Assembly (NCBI RefSeq): GCF_015775515.1
Contig: NZ_CP065383.1
Coordinates: 2,170,001 to 2,234,000, forward strand
Length of the DNA stretch: 64,000 nucleotides
Origin: Atribacter laminatus
Lineage (GTDB): Bacteria > Atribacterota > Atribacteria > Atribacterales > Atribacteraceae
Reading direction: 5' to 3'
Shown here piece by piece: positions 9,566 to 18,193 of this stretch. The position numbers and the translations under genes are program-made. Below the pieces are notes generated by a model, which was not told where the DNA came from, made no database searches, and worked only from the letters and a program-made list of their open reading frames with translations. Positions within the stretch are counted from its first letter, which is position 1. Each line of letters begins with the position of its first letter.

Positions 9566-10915
9566 TTAAATTGAATTAATGATATCTATATATTTTTGAA
9601 CAATAGCTTGAGCTCTTTCGGCATCTCGAGATTCAGCAAAGATACGAAGGAGAGGTTCGGTACCTGAAGGTCGGATTAAAAGCCAAGAACCGTCGGGATA
9701 AAAAACTTTGTATCCATCAATCGTAATCCGATTTTCTTCTTCCGAAGTTAATCGATCTATTTCACTCAATATTTTCTCTTTTTTCTCAGGATTAACAGGC
9801 TTTTTCATTTTAATCTGGAAATATTGAGGAAGTTCTTTCAGAAGGTCATCAAGAGATTTTTCTTTGGTTGCCATGATGTGAAGGATTCGGGCTGCTGCTA
9901 TAGCGCCGTCTCTTCCCCAAACAAAGTCTGGAAAGATCATTCCTCCGTTCTCTTCACAACCAAAAATCCCCTTATTTTCTTGTAAAGCTTTGGCTACCAC
10001 TAGGTCACCGACAGCGGTGGCAAGAAATCCCCTTCCGGTTTTTATAGCAATATCCTTTAACATACTGGAGGTCGCAACGGTTGTTACAATTGGGCCGGGG
10101 ATATTCTGCGAGGCTAATTCATTGGCAACCAAACTTACACTATAGTCACCTGGAACAAATTCGCCATTCGGTCGAATCACAATTAAGCGATCACCGTCTC
10201 CATCCTGAGCAAAACCGATATGAAAGGATGCATGGGTAATAAGAGTGGTAAGATCGGTTAAATTATCGGGAGTAGGCTCAGGATTTCTCCCTGGAAAGCG
10301 ACCATCTGGATGGGCATTGAGACTTACAACTCGGCAGCCAAGATCGCTTAATAACTGAGGGGTAATCAAACATGGCGCACCGTTTGCACAGTCAACAACA
10401 ATTCGGAATCGGCTTTGTTGGATTAGAGGGAGATTCACTTTAGCAACAATTGCTCGAATATAATCATCGTTTACATCTCGTTTAATAGTTTTTTGCGGAA
10501 CATCCGTCCAGGGAACCAAATGATATTTTTCAGAATAAAAAATTTTTTCTACATCAACATCCTTTTCGCGATCTAAACCTTTACCGGTTTTTTCCATAAA
10601 TTTAATGCCATTCCATTGAGGAGGGTTATGGCTGGCAGTAATCATTGCTCCCCAAGCATCCCATTGTCGACAAGCCCATTGAAGGGTGGGAGTAGCGGTG
10701 AGCCCTAATTCAATCACTTGGCAACCACAAGCAAGGAGGCCGGAAATAACGGCATCATAGATCATTTCACTGTGTTTTCGGGCATCTCTTCCCACAACAA
10801 CGATTTCTCGATTGATATAAGTTCCGAAGCTGTAAGCTAATTTTAATGCAAAATCCGGTGTGAGCACTTCATTTACAATTCGCCGAATACCAAAAGTTCC
10901 GAATAGCTTTTCCAT
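9566..10915 (-). CDS. Phosphoglucomutase/phosphomannomutase family protein
   Basis: Alpha-D-phosphohexomutase that moves phosphate between C1 and C6 of hexose phosphates. All four active-site loops are present: TASHNP (phosphoserine), DGDGDR (metal), EENGG (sugar specificity) and RPSGTEP (phosphate binding). 449 residues. The EENGG loop fits glucose/mannose or glucosamine phosphate; the sequence alone does not separate GlmM from ManB/Pgm, and the TASHNP Ser favours these over acetylglucosamine mutases. The start ATG has a TAAGGAGGT site 5 bp upstream. It is transcribed alone on the minus strand, divergent from the GAF-ANTAR gene. Confidence 0.9.
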   Translation of the reverse strand: MEKLFGTFGIRRIVNEVLTPDFALKLAYSFGTYINREIVVVGRDARKHSEMIYDAVISGLLACGCQVIELGLTATPTLQWACRQWDAWGAMITASHNPPQWNGIKFMEKTGKGLDREKDVDVEKIFYSEKYHLVPWTDVPQKTIKRDVNDDYIRAIVAKVNLPLIQQSRFRIVVDCANGAPCLITPQLLSDLGCRVVSLNAHPDGRFPGRNPEPTPDNLTDLTTLITHASFHIGFAQDGDGDRLIVIRPNGEFVPGDYSVSLVANELASQNIPGPIVTTVATSSMLKDIAIKTGRGFLATAVGDLVVAKALQENKGIFGCEENGGMIFPDFVWGRDGAIAAARILHIMATKEKSLDDLLKELPQYFQIKMKKPVNPEKKEKILSEIDRLTSEEENRITIDGYKVFYPDGSWLLIRPSGTEPLLRIFAESRDAERAQAIVQKYIDIINSI

Positions 10916-11242
10916 GGGAATACCTCCTTATATGAATGAAAAGTCTAACGACTTAATTCATTTTTCCTGAGAAATAAGACTTTAAAAAGGTTGGAATTTT
11001 TATCTTTTTATGAAAGGTACAAAAAATCCAAATAACAATTACTATCCTTGAGCACCAACTCGTAAATAAAACGGATTTCCACCCATAAATTATTGATTTT
11101 GCTTTTTAGAGGGGATTTTAAAAGCTTACCTCCTCATCCCTGGTTTTTTCCTAATAAGAACATATTTATTGTTTCATATCAACGCTATTTCACTCATTAC
11201 TGTTATATAATTATAGTGCATTTTTATCCAGGGAGGCAGATT
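10916..11242. other. Divergent intergenic region
   Basis: About 330 bp between the start codons of the phosphohexomutase (minus) and the GAF-ANTAR gene (plus). A TATAAT hexamer lies at 11206-11211, 32 bp before the plus-strand start codon, but no good -35 box is at the right spacing. An open frame upstream of 11243 exists but has no ribosome site and non-protein-like composition, so I leave it non-coding. No repeat-family modules were seen here. Confidence 0.35.
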
Positions 11243-11932
11243 ATGAAAGAAGAACTTGATGCCATATCGCAAATAAGTCAATTAATAATATCAGATAAGG
11301 GATTTGAAGATGTTCTACGGCTTATGGTGAATATCACTGCTCAGGTGATGAAATCCAATATCTGTTCGCTTATGCTGCTAGATGAAAAGAAAAAAGTTTT
11401 AGAAATTAAAGCAACTCAGTCGGTGAGCGAAGCTTATAATAAAAAGCCGCCGATCAAATTGGGAGAAGGGGTAGCTGGAAAAGTTGCTTTAGAAAAAAAA
11501 CCGATGATAATAGCGGACGTGCGCAATGACCCTTATTACCGAAATAAAGAAATTGCTGAAAATGAGGGCCTTTGCTCCTTGGTAAGCCTCCCCTTAATGG
11601 TCAGGGGGAGAATAGTTGGTGTGCTTAATCTCTATACCTCAGAACCACGAGATTTTCATGAAGACGATATCAAAACCTTAACAACCATTGCCAACCAAGC
11701 AGCCGTCGTTATAGAAAATTATCGTTTGCTCATGGAAAGCGAATTTGTCAAAGAAGAATTAGAGACACGGAAAAAGATTGAAAGAGCAAAGGGATTTTTA
11801 ATGGCTGAATATAATATCAATGAAGAGGAAGCTTACCGAAGGATTCAGAGATACAGTATGAATAAACAGAAGAGCATGAAAGATGTTGCTGAAGCAGTAA
11901 TTCTTGCTTGGGAAATGAAAAAAAAGATATGA
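11243..11932 (+). CDS. GAF domain / ANTAR antitermination regulator
   Basis: Probable RNA-binding antiterminator controlled by a small ligand. Residues ~15-165 form a GAF domain (GEGVAGKVALEKKPMIIADV, SLPLMVRGRIVGVLNLYT), a coiled linker follows, and the last ~55 residues form an ANTAR three-helix domain (KIERAKGFLMAEYNINEEEAYR...KSMKDVAEAVI). ANTAR proteins bind paired hexaloop hairpins in nascent RNA and block termination. The start ATG at 11243 has GGGAGGC 7 bp upstream; the longer open frame to 11093 is not supported. No ANTAR-type dual hairpin was recognised nearby, so its target is unknown. Stand-alone, convergent with the metal ABC permease. Confidence 0.85.
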   Translation: MKEELDAISQISQLIISDKGFEDVLRLMVNITAQVMKSNICSLMLLDEKKKVLEIKATQSVSEAYNKKPPIKLGEGVAGKVALEKKPMIIADVRNDPYYRNKEIAENEGLCSLVSLPLMVRGRIVGVLNLYTSEPRDFHEDDIKTLTTIANQAAVVIENYRLLMESEFVKEELETRKKIERAKGFLMAEYNINEEEAYRRIQRYSMNKQKSMKDVAEAVILAWEMKKKI

Positions 11933-11937
11933 AACTT

Positions 11938-12741
11938 TTAACCTTTCTTTTTTGATGAAAAGATAGAGGTTACCAAAAAAATAATCGTTGCAACGAGAAC
12001 TATGGTTGCTCCTGATGGTGTGTCTAAAAAATAGGAGAGGATAAGTCCTCCTCCTGACGAAGCAACTCCAAAGACAATAGCAGTTATTAAGGCTTTTTTA
12101 AAATTATCAGTGATTTGTAAAGCTGCAGCTGAAGGGATGATGAGCAAAGCCGAAACCAAAACGATTCCAACTACTTTTATTGAAATGACAATCGTGAGAG
12201 AAATAAAGCTAACCAGTAAGTAATATATTATCGATACAGGAATTCCGCTTACTTCTGCCATTTCTTGATCTAATACCAAGAGTAAGAGCTCTTTATAATA
12301 ATAAAGAACAAAGAAGAAAACAACCCCTTCGACAAGAAGTGCAAGATAAAGGTCGTTCAAAGTCACTGATAATATATTGCCAAATAAATACCCGAATAGG
12401 TCAACATTTACGCCTTTCAGGAGACCGAAAATCAATATTCCAAGCGCCATTGTGCTAGCAAAAAAAATTCCAATCGTTGTATCTTCTTTTATGCGACTTT
12501 TTTTTGAGATATATGCAATTCCTAAACCAGAAGCAACACAAAAGATAATTGAGGATAATACCGGATCAATTTGAAGAAGAAAACCGATGGCTACTCCTCC
12601 AAAGGCAGCATGTGAGATACCAGCTCCCATAAAGGACATTCCTTTTAAAACAACATAAACTCCAATTACAGCACAGAGCGAACCAATTAATATTCCTGCC
12701 AATAAAGCACGTTGCATAAAGGTATAACTGAGAATGTCCAG
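11938..12741 (-). CDS. znuB: Zinc/manganese-type ABC transporter permease
   Basis: Inner-membrane permease of the ABC-3 (ZnuB/MntB) family that imports divalent metal. The core shows the usual MQRALLAG start of the first helix, GMSFMGAGISHAAFGGVAIG, and about eight hydrophobic spans. The first ATG (12717) begins inside what is normally a longer N-terminus; codons upstream read DILSYTF before MQRALL, matching the family, and a CTG at 12741 lies about 9 bp after a GGAG site. I therefore extend the gene to that CTG; the ATG-only form would be 259 residues. Downstream of its ATPase on the same strand. No binding-protein gene is nearby; the metal is not determined. Confidence 0.8.
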   Translation of the reverse strand: MDILSYTFMQRALLAGILIGSLCAVIGVYVVLKGMSFMGAGISHAAFGGVAIGFLLQIDPVLSSIIFCVASGLGIAYISKKSRIKEDTTIGIFFASTMALGILIFGLLKGVNVDLFGYLFGNILSVTLNDLYLALLVEGVVFFFVLYYYKELLLLVLDQEMAEVSGIPVSIIYYLLVSFISLTIVISIKVVGIVLVSALLIIPSAAALQITDNFKKALITAIVFGVASSGGGLILSYFLDTPSGATIVLVATIIFLVTSIFSSKKKG

Positions 12742-12787
12742 TTCAAATCACTCCTTGGAATCGAGCGCTTAATACAAGCGGGAATTC

Positions 12788-13639
12788 TTAGGTTTTATGC
12801 TGATTTTCAACGTCTTCTGTGGTTTCTCCTGCGCAATAATGAACCGGTGAAGATTTTCGAACAACAATATGAGGAACAATTCCATGATGGAAGAAAGCTG
12901 CTTCGCGACCGTACATTTCTGTTAAGGTTTCATCGGTTATCCCCTTTTCTGGTCGATCATGGACAAATACCTTTCGATTGACGCAGGCGATAGTATCGAC
13001 ATATTGGGCAATGACACCAATGTCGTGGGAAACTGTGAGGATAGTAATCCTTTGTTGATGTAGAGTGAGAAGGAGTTCATACAAACTTTCGCTGTTTTTT
13101 GGGTCAACAGCGGTGGTTGGTTCATCGAGAATTAACATGTCAGGATTATTTATTAAAGCCCGAGCGATCATTATTCTTTGTCGCTGACCACCAGATAATT
13201 TGCCTATTTGCTTTCTGCGTAAGGATTGAAGGCCAGTCTTTTCCAAAGTTTCATTCACTGCTAAGCGATCGTATTTATGCGGGAGGCGTCCAGGACCAAT
13301 GGTCGCGTACCTGCCGGTTAATACAAAATCTTCAACGTTGATGGGGAAGGAGTAGTCTATTTTACTCATTTGTGGAACATAACCTATTTGTTTTCGGATG
13401 CTGGGATGTTCGTTGATATTTTTCCCAAAAACCAACACCTTACCGGAAGTTGGTTTTAAGAGACCTAAAATGAGTTTTAGCAATGTCGTTTTTCCTGCTC
13501 CATTTGGTCCAATAACGGCAAGAAATTCTCCTTTTTTAACCTGAAGAGAAACATCTTCTAAAACTTCCAAATCTGGGTAAGAAAATGAAACAGACATGAA
13601 TTCTATATCATATAAAAAACTCGTTTGGTTCCTATCCAT
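12788..13639 (-). CDS. znuC: Zinc/manganese-type ABC transporter ATP-binding protein
   Basis: Energises the adjacent metal permease. Walker A GPNGAGKTT, Q-loop VPQM, signature LSGGQRQR, Walker B LILDEPT and the H-loop SHD are intact. 283 residues, slightly long because of a C-terminal tail with several His/Cys (HHGIVPH, HYCAGE) that could sense or bind metal; this is inference. It is the promoter-proximal gene of a two-gene minus-strand operon and is divergent from yjbQ. The solute-binding subunit must be encoded elsewhere. Confidence 0.88.
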   Translation of the reverse strand: MDRNQTSFLYDIEFMSVSFSYPDLEVLEDVSLQVKKGEFLAVIGPNGAGKTTLLKLILGLLKPTSGKVLVFGKNINEHPSIRKQIGYVPQMSKIDYSFPINVEDFVLTGRYATIGPGRLPHKYDRLAVNETLEKTGLQSLRRKQIGKLSGGQRQRIMIARALINNPDMLILDEPTTAVDPKNSESLYELLLTLHQQRITILTVSHDIGVIAQYVDTIACVNRKVFVHDRPEKGITDETLTEMYGREAAFFHHGIVPHIVVRKSSPVHYCAGETTEDVENQHKT

Positions 13640-13783
13640 TGGTAATCACCTTCATCATCGAGACATAAATGAACCTTACCTAAGATGGAGTAAAATCAAC
13701 TGCTTCTTAATGCTAATCAATGCTTCATTTTCTGTCAAGGTCGGTTACAATTATAGAGAGAATTTAGAAATTGAGGTGGATTT

Positions 13784-14200
13784 ATGAAAAGCTATCGAAA
13801 GGAATTATGGTTTGAAATATCACAACGGAGAAGTTTTACTTGCATAACACCAACTGTCAGAACCTATGTTGAAGAAAGCCGAGTAAAAGAAGGATTACTC
13901 CTTTGTAATACGATGCATATTACCGCGAGTGTTTTTATTAATGATAATGAGACTGGTTTACATAATGATTTTGAAAAGTGGTTGGAAAAATTGGCTCCAG
14001 AAAAACCCTATAATCAATACCAACACAATGGTTATGAAGATAATGCTGATGCTCATTTGAAGAGAACCATAATGGGGAGAGAAGTTGTGATTGCAATAAC
14101 GAATGGAAAATTGGATTTAGGACCATGGGAGGAAATTTTCTATGGTGAGTTTGATGGGAAAAGAAGAAAGAGAGTTCTAGTAAAAATTATTGGAGAATAA
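13784..14200 (+). CDS. yjbQ: YjbQ family protein (UPF0047)
   Basis: Small conserved enzyme-like protein of the YjbQ/UPF0047 family, sometimes called secondary thiamine-phosphate synthase from complementation data in E. coli. The family block [19 protein letters not shown] and the final [23 protein letters not shown] are well conserved; 138 residues is full length. GAGGTGG lies a few bases before the ATG. It is 57 bp upstream of iorA on the same strand, probably co-transcribed, although no functional link is known. Confidence 0.88.
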   Translation: MKSYRKELWFEISQRRSFTCITPTVRTYVEESRVKEGLLLCNTMHITASVFINDNETGLHNDFEKWLEKLAPEKPYNQYQHNGYEDNADAHLKRTIMGREVVIAITNGKLDLGPWEEIFYGEFDGKRRKRVLVKIIGE

Positions 14201-14257
14201 CTTAAGCCAAATTTAGCTGAATTATATATTTCCGTTTTGATGGAAGGAGCGAAATCA

Positions 14258-16012
14258 TTGAAAGAGCAAAAAAATAATTCTTGCTTAATGTTAGGAAATG
14301 AAGCAATTGCCAGGGGTGCCTATGAAGGGGGTGTTCAGGTTGGTTCTGGTTACCCAGGAACTCCCAGTAGCGAAATTCTTGAGTATCTCAGTCAATATAA
14401 GGAAGTCCATTCAAGGTGGTGTCCAAATGAAAAAGTTGCTCTCGAGGTAGCTGCTGGAGTAGCTATAGCAGGAGGACGAGTTTTAGTCACTATGAAACAC
14501 GTTGGTCTAAATGTTGCTGCTGATCCATTGATGACAATTTCTTATACAGGAGTGAGAGGAGGGCTGGTTATAGTCGTTGCCGATGATCCAGGGATGCATT
14601 CTTCTCAAAATGAGCAAGATAGCCGTAACTATGCAAAGTTTGCCAAAATACCTTTTTTAGAGCCAGCAGATAGTGAGGAAGCCCGGATTTTTACAAAGGA
14701 AGGGTTTATTATAAGTGAAAAATTTGACACTCCAATTATGATTCGTTCAACCACCCGAGTTTCACACTCTCGATCAGTTGTATTTCCTCAGGAACGAATT
14801 CATTTTACACCTTTTCCTTATCAAAAAGATGCAGAAAAATATGTTATGATTCCAGCATTTGCCAGAAAGCGAAGAGTTGCTCTTGAAAAGCGCTTAGAGG
14901 TATTAAGAGGTTGGGTAGAAGAATCAGATCTAAATCGTATTGAAATGAGAGACCCTCAATTTGGAATAATCACTGGAGGAGTCCTCTATAATCATGTTCG
15001 TGAAGTATTTCCTCAAGCTTCAATATTAAAAATAGGAATTGGTTATCCTCTTCCTTATCAGACGATATCAGATTTTGTCAGAAAAGTTAAAAATGTAGTG
15101 GTTGTTGAAGAATTGGATCCTTTTTGGGAAACTGAAATTAAAGCAGCCGGCATTCCGGTTGAGGGGAGAAATCGAATTCCAGGAATTGGTGAAATCACCC
15201 CCGATGTTCTAAAGGTAGCATTTGGAGTACCTCAACCCGTACCGTCAATTGACGATTTAAATCAATATATTTTCCCCAGGCCACCTGTATTGTGTGCTGG
15301 TTGTCCTCATCGGGGAGTATTTAGGATTCTTTCCGAACTGAAAATTACCGTTACAGGGGATATCGGATGCTATACCTTGGGCGTTATGCCGCCAATTTCA
15401 TCTATTGATTCCTGTATTTGTATGGGGGCATCAATTTCAAATGCTGAAGGTTTCAAGTTAACTCATCCAGAACTGACCGTTGGAGCGGTAATTGGTGATT
15501 CAACATTTATTCATAGCGGGATCGGCCCTCTTTTAGATGCAGTATATAACCAAACCAATATTATAGTCTTTATTTTAGACAACCGCATTACCGCAATGAC
15601 TGGGGGGCAAAATCATCCTGGAACGGGAATAACTTTGATGGGAGAAAAAACCTCAGCACTCGACATTGAAGAACTGGTAAAAGCTTTAGGAGTGAAAGAG
15701 GTTCACCATTTTAGTTCATTTGATATTTTACATTTCCGATCGCTCCTGAAGGAAGTAATAAAAAAGAATTCTGGACCAACCGTTTTTATTCTCAGTGAGC
15801 CTTGTCAGCTTATTCGAAAAAAAGGAAATAAAAATTTCTATCAAGTAGATCCAAATCTCTGTCGGCTTTGTAAGAAGTGCTTACAATTAGGTTGTCCGGC
15901 AATACGACTCGATGGCGAACGAGTTCAGATTATCGCTGAATATTGTCGTGCTTGTGGTGTTTGTAGTCAGATATGCCAGTTTAACGCAATTAAGGAGGAA
16001 TACCAATCATGA
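14258..16012 (+). CDS. iorA: Indolepyruvate ferredoxin oxidoreductase alpha subunit
   Basis: Catalytic subunit of IOR: oxidatively decarboxylates aryl pyruvates to aryl-CoA, reducing ferredoxin, in anaerobic aromatic amino-acid fermentation. N-terminal pyrimidine domain (GSGYPGTPSSEIL), central linker, thiamine-diphosphate domain (GDIGCYTLG, IGDSTFIHSGIG), and two C-terminal [4Fe-4S] motifs, CRLCKKCLQLGCP and CRACGVCSQIC. The TTG at 14258 has AAGGAG (14244-14249) 8 bp upstream and is preferred over an ATG at 14240 that overlaps that site. 584 residues. ATGA overlap with iorB. Confidence 0.94.
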   Translation: MKEQKNNSCLMLGNEAIARGAYEGGVQVGSGYPGTPSSEILEYLSQYKEVHSRWCPNEKVALEVAAGVAIAGGRVLVTMKHVGLNVAADPLMTISYTGVRGGLVIVVADDPGMHSSQNEQDSRNYAKFAKIPFLEPADSEEARIFTKEGFIISEKFDTPIMIRSTTRVSHSRSVVFPQERIHFTPFPYQKDAEKYVMIPAFARKRRVALEKRLEVLRGWVEESDLNRIEMRDPQFGIITGGVLYNHVREVFPQASILKIGIGYPLPYQTISDFVRKVKNVVVVEELDPFWETEIKAAGIPVEGRNRIPGIGEITPDVLKVAFGVPQPVPSIDDLNQYIFPRPPVLCAGCPHRGVFRILSELKITVTGDIGCYTLGVMPPISSIDSCICMGASISNAEGFKLTHPELTVGAVIGDSTFIHSGIGPLLDAVYNQTNIIVFILDNRITAMTGGQNHPGTGITLMGEKTSALDIEELVKALGVKEVHHFSSFDILHFRSLLKEVIKKNSGPTVFILSEPCQLIRKKGNKNFYQVDPNLCRLCKKCLQLGCPAIRLDGERVQIIAEYCRACGVCSQICQFNAIKEEYQS

Positions 16013-16587
16013 AATTTGGTGGTATTGTTATTGTCGGTGTGGGTGGAACCGGTGTTTTAAAAGCAAGTGAAATACTATCGAGATTCCTCCTTATTCAGGG
16101 ATTTGATGTTCGTCAATCAGAAGTTCATGGAATGGCTCAACGCGGTGGATCAGTGATAACTCAACTCAAATATGGTGAAAAAGTGTATTCCCCTTTGTTA
16201 GGGAAGGGCGAAGCTCAATATATGATTGCCACTGAAGAAGTTGAAGCGCTTCGATATGGTGAATTTCTTTCTTCTGATGCAACTATCATCATTAATTCCT
16301 GGAGGCTGAACCCATTGGGTACCAAGCCAGAACCTTATACCGGCTTATCCGCTCGTTTATATAGGGAAAAAGGTATTCAAGTGTATGAAGTGAATGCTAA
16401 TTCGGTAGCTGAATCCCTGCAGAATTCAAGAGTTGCAAATTCAGTATTGATTGGTGCTTTTAGTAAAATATTTAATGCCGATAATGAAAATATATGGGAA
16501 GATGTTGTCAGGGAAACATTTCCTCAGAAGTTTTTTGATATCAATATGAGGGCCTTCTTAAAAGGGAGAGAATTGGTTACTATCTAA
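16009..16587 (+). CDS. iorB: Indolepyruvate ferredoxin oxidoreductase beta subunit
   Basis: Gamma-domain subunit of IOR, the partner of IorA. It has the family start GIVIVGVGGTGVLKASEIL and the QSEVHGMAQRGGSV motif characteristic of 2-oxoacid ferredoxin oxidoreductase gamma domains. 192 residues, normal. Overlaps the iorA stop by 4 bp, so expression is coupled. Downstream there are only ~45 bp before the left end of the insertion sequence, so the element lies just past the iorAB operon and does not break it. Confidence 0.94.
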   Translation: MKFGGIVIVGVGGTGVLKASEILSRFLLIQGFDVRQSEVHGMAQRGGSVITQLKYGEKVYSPLLGKGEAQYMIATEEVEALRYGEFLSSDATIIINSWRLNPLGTKPEPYTGLSARLYREKGIQVYEVNANSVAESLQNSRVANSVLIGAFSKIFNADNENIWEDVVRETFPQKFFDINMRAFLKGRELVTI

Positions 16588-16615
16588 TAAGTTAATTTAT
16601 ACATAAGAAAGAGAA

Positions 16616-16630
16616 ATAACATAACAGATA
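16616..16630. repeat. Target-site duplication, left copy
   Basis: ATAACATAACAGATA is found immediately outside the left end of the insertion sequence and again immediately outside its right end. The identity extends one base further on each side (17 bp in all), because the element probably starts with T and ends with A. With TGT/ACA termini the duplication is 15 bp. A long duplication of this size narrows the element family. Confidence 0.8.
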
Positions 16631-16665
16631 TGTTAGCTAAAATTTAAAATTGCACCTTTTAAGTT

Positions 16666-17928
16666 TTAAAATTGCACTAATTTTAATTCCGAACATTTTA
16701 TCTTTTCTATTCCCACCAACTGGGATTTATACCAAAAACGAATTTCAGCAAGGTTCATTTCGTCATCTGGGACAATACGGAGCTGAACCTTTTCCCGGAT
16801 CGGAACCCCGGGAACCTTGAATTCAACATTTTGAAAGGAGATCTTCCGGTAGGGATTCACCACCCGTTCCGCTCGTAAGCAGAAGATATCTTTGGTAGAT
16901 TGGAAAGGAACCGGAAGAGTAAATTCTCGAAAAAGTGATTTTCCTTGCTCGAAAGCTTTTGCCATCCGGAGCGCTGGTATTTCTCCGGTAGTACTATGAA
17001 CCTGATGATAATTATAGCGATTCATTTCATTATTGAGGATCTGTTGTCCCTCTTCAATGGTAGTGGCGTTTTCCCGATAACAGGTCCGAACAATGCGATC
17101 CTGCAACCACTGAAAAGGTCTTTCAATTTTGCCTTTGGCTTGGGGTGAAAGAGCATAGGCGATCTTGACCCGGCATTCATCTAAGACCTGTTTCCACTGG
17201 GGATTGATTTCATCAGTGAGACGTTGATGTTTTCTCCAGAAACTATCCCGGGTTTGAACAAAACGAAAGATCGAGTGATTGTCGACATAATAAGAATAAG
17301 GAAAGCCGTAGCGCAGCCAGACGGTTTCTAAAGCTTGGATATGGTTCCAGCTGGTCTCCCTTAAGACGAACTGGGCAAAGACAATCATCCGACTATAATC
17401 ATCTAAGCTGGTGATAAGATACCACTTGTCTTCGGCACTGGGTGAAAAGCGGTGATGGGAGGAATCATGTTGGATGAGTTCTCCGATATAGTGGGTGAGG
17501 ACTTCCCGGTCATGAGTTTTTTTGGGTGGTTTTTCTTGAAAAAAGCCATGTTTTTTCGCCCGGTTAATGATGGTGGGAAGAGATACTTTTTGCTGGTATT
17601 TCCGAAAGAGTTCATCTTGTATGTAACTATAGTTGTAGGTTCGAATGGGAAGGTCGGGATTCACGATCAGGACTTTTTCCAGAGCCAGTTCGTTAAAGAT
17701 GTTGATTTCAATCTCGGGAGCAAGGGTTCGAGGTGGTTTTTCCCTGGGAAACACCAGAGAAAAATGTTTCGGATCAGTCTGATACCGGTTGAGGAGCTGG
17801 AAAAACCGTCTTCTTTTAATACCGAGGATATCTAAAAGATAAGAAAGCTCAAGGGTCTTATCAAGATATCGTTCCAAATAGGATTGAACCATTTCAGTGG
17901 AAAATCGCTTATGAAGTTGTTGTCCCAT
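16666..17928 (-). CDS. DDE transposase (integrase core)
   Basis: Transposase of the surrounding insertion sequence. The N-terminal ~60 residues form a helix-turn-helix-like region (LLDILGIKRRRFFQLLNRY), followed by a second HTH (TIINRAKKHGFF) and an rve-type catalytic core: first Asp in QHDSSHHRF, second in YYVDNHSIF, Glu in KGKIERPFQW. A C-terminal beta domain (NPYRKISFQNVEFKVPG) resembles the Mu-type C domain. 420 residues with no frameshift, so probably functional. AAGGAGGT lies 8 bp before the ATG. There is no separate ATPase gene, which argues against IS21. Confidence 0.9.
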   Translation of the reverse strand: MGQQLHKRFSTEMVQSYLERYLDKTLELSYLLDILGIKRRRFFQLLNRYQTDPKHFSLVFPREKPPRTLAPEIEINIFNELALEKVLIVNPDLPIRTYNYSYIQDELFRKYQQKVSLPTIINRAKKHGFFQEKPPKKTHDREVLTHYIGELIQHDSSHHRFSPSAEDKWYLITSLDDYSRMIVFAQFVLRETSWNHIQALETVWLRYGFPYSYYVDNHSIFRFVQTRDSFWRKHQRLTDEINPQWKQVLDECRVKIAYALSPQAKGKIERPFQWLQDRIVRTCYRENATTIEEGQQILNNEMNRYNYHQVHSTTGEIPALRMAKAFEQGKSLFREFTLPVPFQSTKDIFCLRAERVVNPYRKISFQNVEFKVPGVPIREKVQLRIVPDDEMNLAEIRFWYKSQLVGIEKIKCSELKLVQF

Positions 17929-17944
17929 GGATTTCGACCTCCTT

Positions 17945-18072
17945 CTTCTTAAAAAGAAGTCTATACCATAGGAGGCTCTGGTGGATACTGACGCTGATGG
18001 GGATAATAGAAAGGATCATTATCCCCATCGCTTGGACAACTCTTAAAACGAGTTGCCCACAGTTTCCACCAG
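17945..18072. other. Branched inverted-repeat structure inside the IS
   Basis: Non-coding segment between the right terminus and the transposase start. A 13-bp outer stem (17978-17990 with 18060-18072, one mismatch) encloses two inner hairpins: GATGGGGATAAT/ATTATCCCCATC (17996-18007 with 18018-18029, 12 perfect pairs, 10-nt loop) and CAACTC/GAGTTG (18037-18042 with 18050-18055). Another hairpin, CTTCTT/AAGAAG (17945-17950 with 17954-17959), sits next to the transposase ribosome site. Together they predict a three-way junction on either strand. It could be a regulatory leader RNA or a DNA structure used in transposition; the role is unknown. Confidence 0.6.
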
Positions 18073-18116
18073 CCGACGACGAAATATTTATATGGTAATA
18101 ATGATCTACCCATTAC

Positions 18117-18185
18117 AATTTAGTGCACTTTTAAATTTTAATTTAGTGCACTTTTAAATTTTAATTTAGTGCACTTTTAAAACTT
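18117..18185. repeat. Three 23-bp tandem repeats at right end of the IS
   Basis: The unit AATTTAGTGCACTTTTAAAT occurs three times with the TAGTGCAC core starting at 18121, 18144 and 18167 (exact period 23). The left end has two copies of a related AAAATTGCAC motif 22 bp apart (16646 and 16668). Such iterated motifs at both termini are most simply multiple transposase-binding sites. Confidence 0.75.
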
Positions 18186-18193
18186 AAATGACA

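Larger units (their letters stand above)
16631..18193. mobile_element. Complete IS element, IS1202/ISTde1-like (IS481-like alternative)
   Basis: A 1563-bp element with one DDE transposase gene on the minus strand. The termini are imperfect inverted repeats beginning TGTTAGCTAAAATTTAAAAT on the left and TGTCATTTAAGTTTTAAAAG on the right (19 of 26 aligned bases match through GCAC). It is flanked by a 15-bp direct repeat. Extra copies of the terminal GTGCAC-containing motif occur inside both ends: period 22, two copies left; period 23, three copies right. About 190 bp upstream of the transposase is non-coding but highly structured. From memory, the ISTde1 subgroup of the IS1202 family makes 15-18-bp duplications; IS481 makes up to about 15. 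The family call therefore needs a database search. Confidence 0.82.

Noticed and set aside
13596-13787. A 63-codon open frame between znuC and yjbQ
   Set aside because: It overlaps the znuC start in antisense, lacks a ribosome site and covers the divergent promoter region.
16666-17928. Element as IS21
   Set aside because: There is no istB ATPase gene downstream and the duplication is longer than IS21's.
17945-18072. Structured IS segment as an IS110-type bridge RNA
   Set aside because: The transposase is an rve-type DDE enzyme, not a DEDD recombinase, so the known bridge-RNA mechanism does not apply directly.
18117-18185. Regular 23-bp repeats as a CRISPR array
   Set aside because: The units are contiguous with no unique spacers, lie at an IS terminus, and no cas genes are present.
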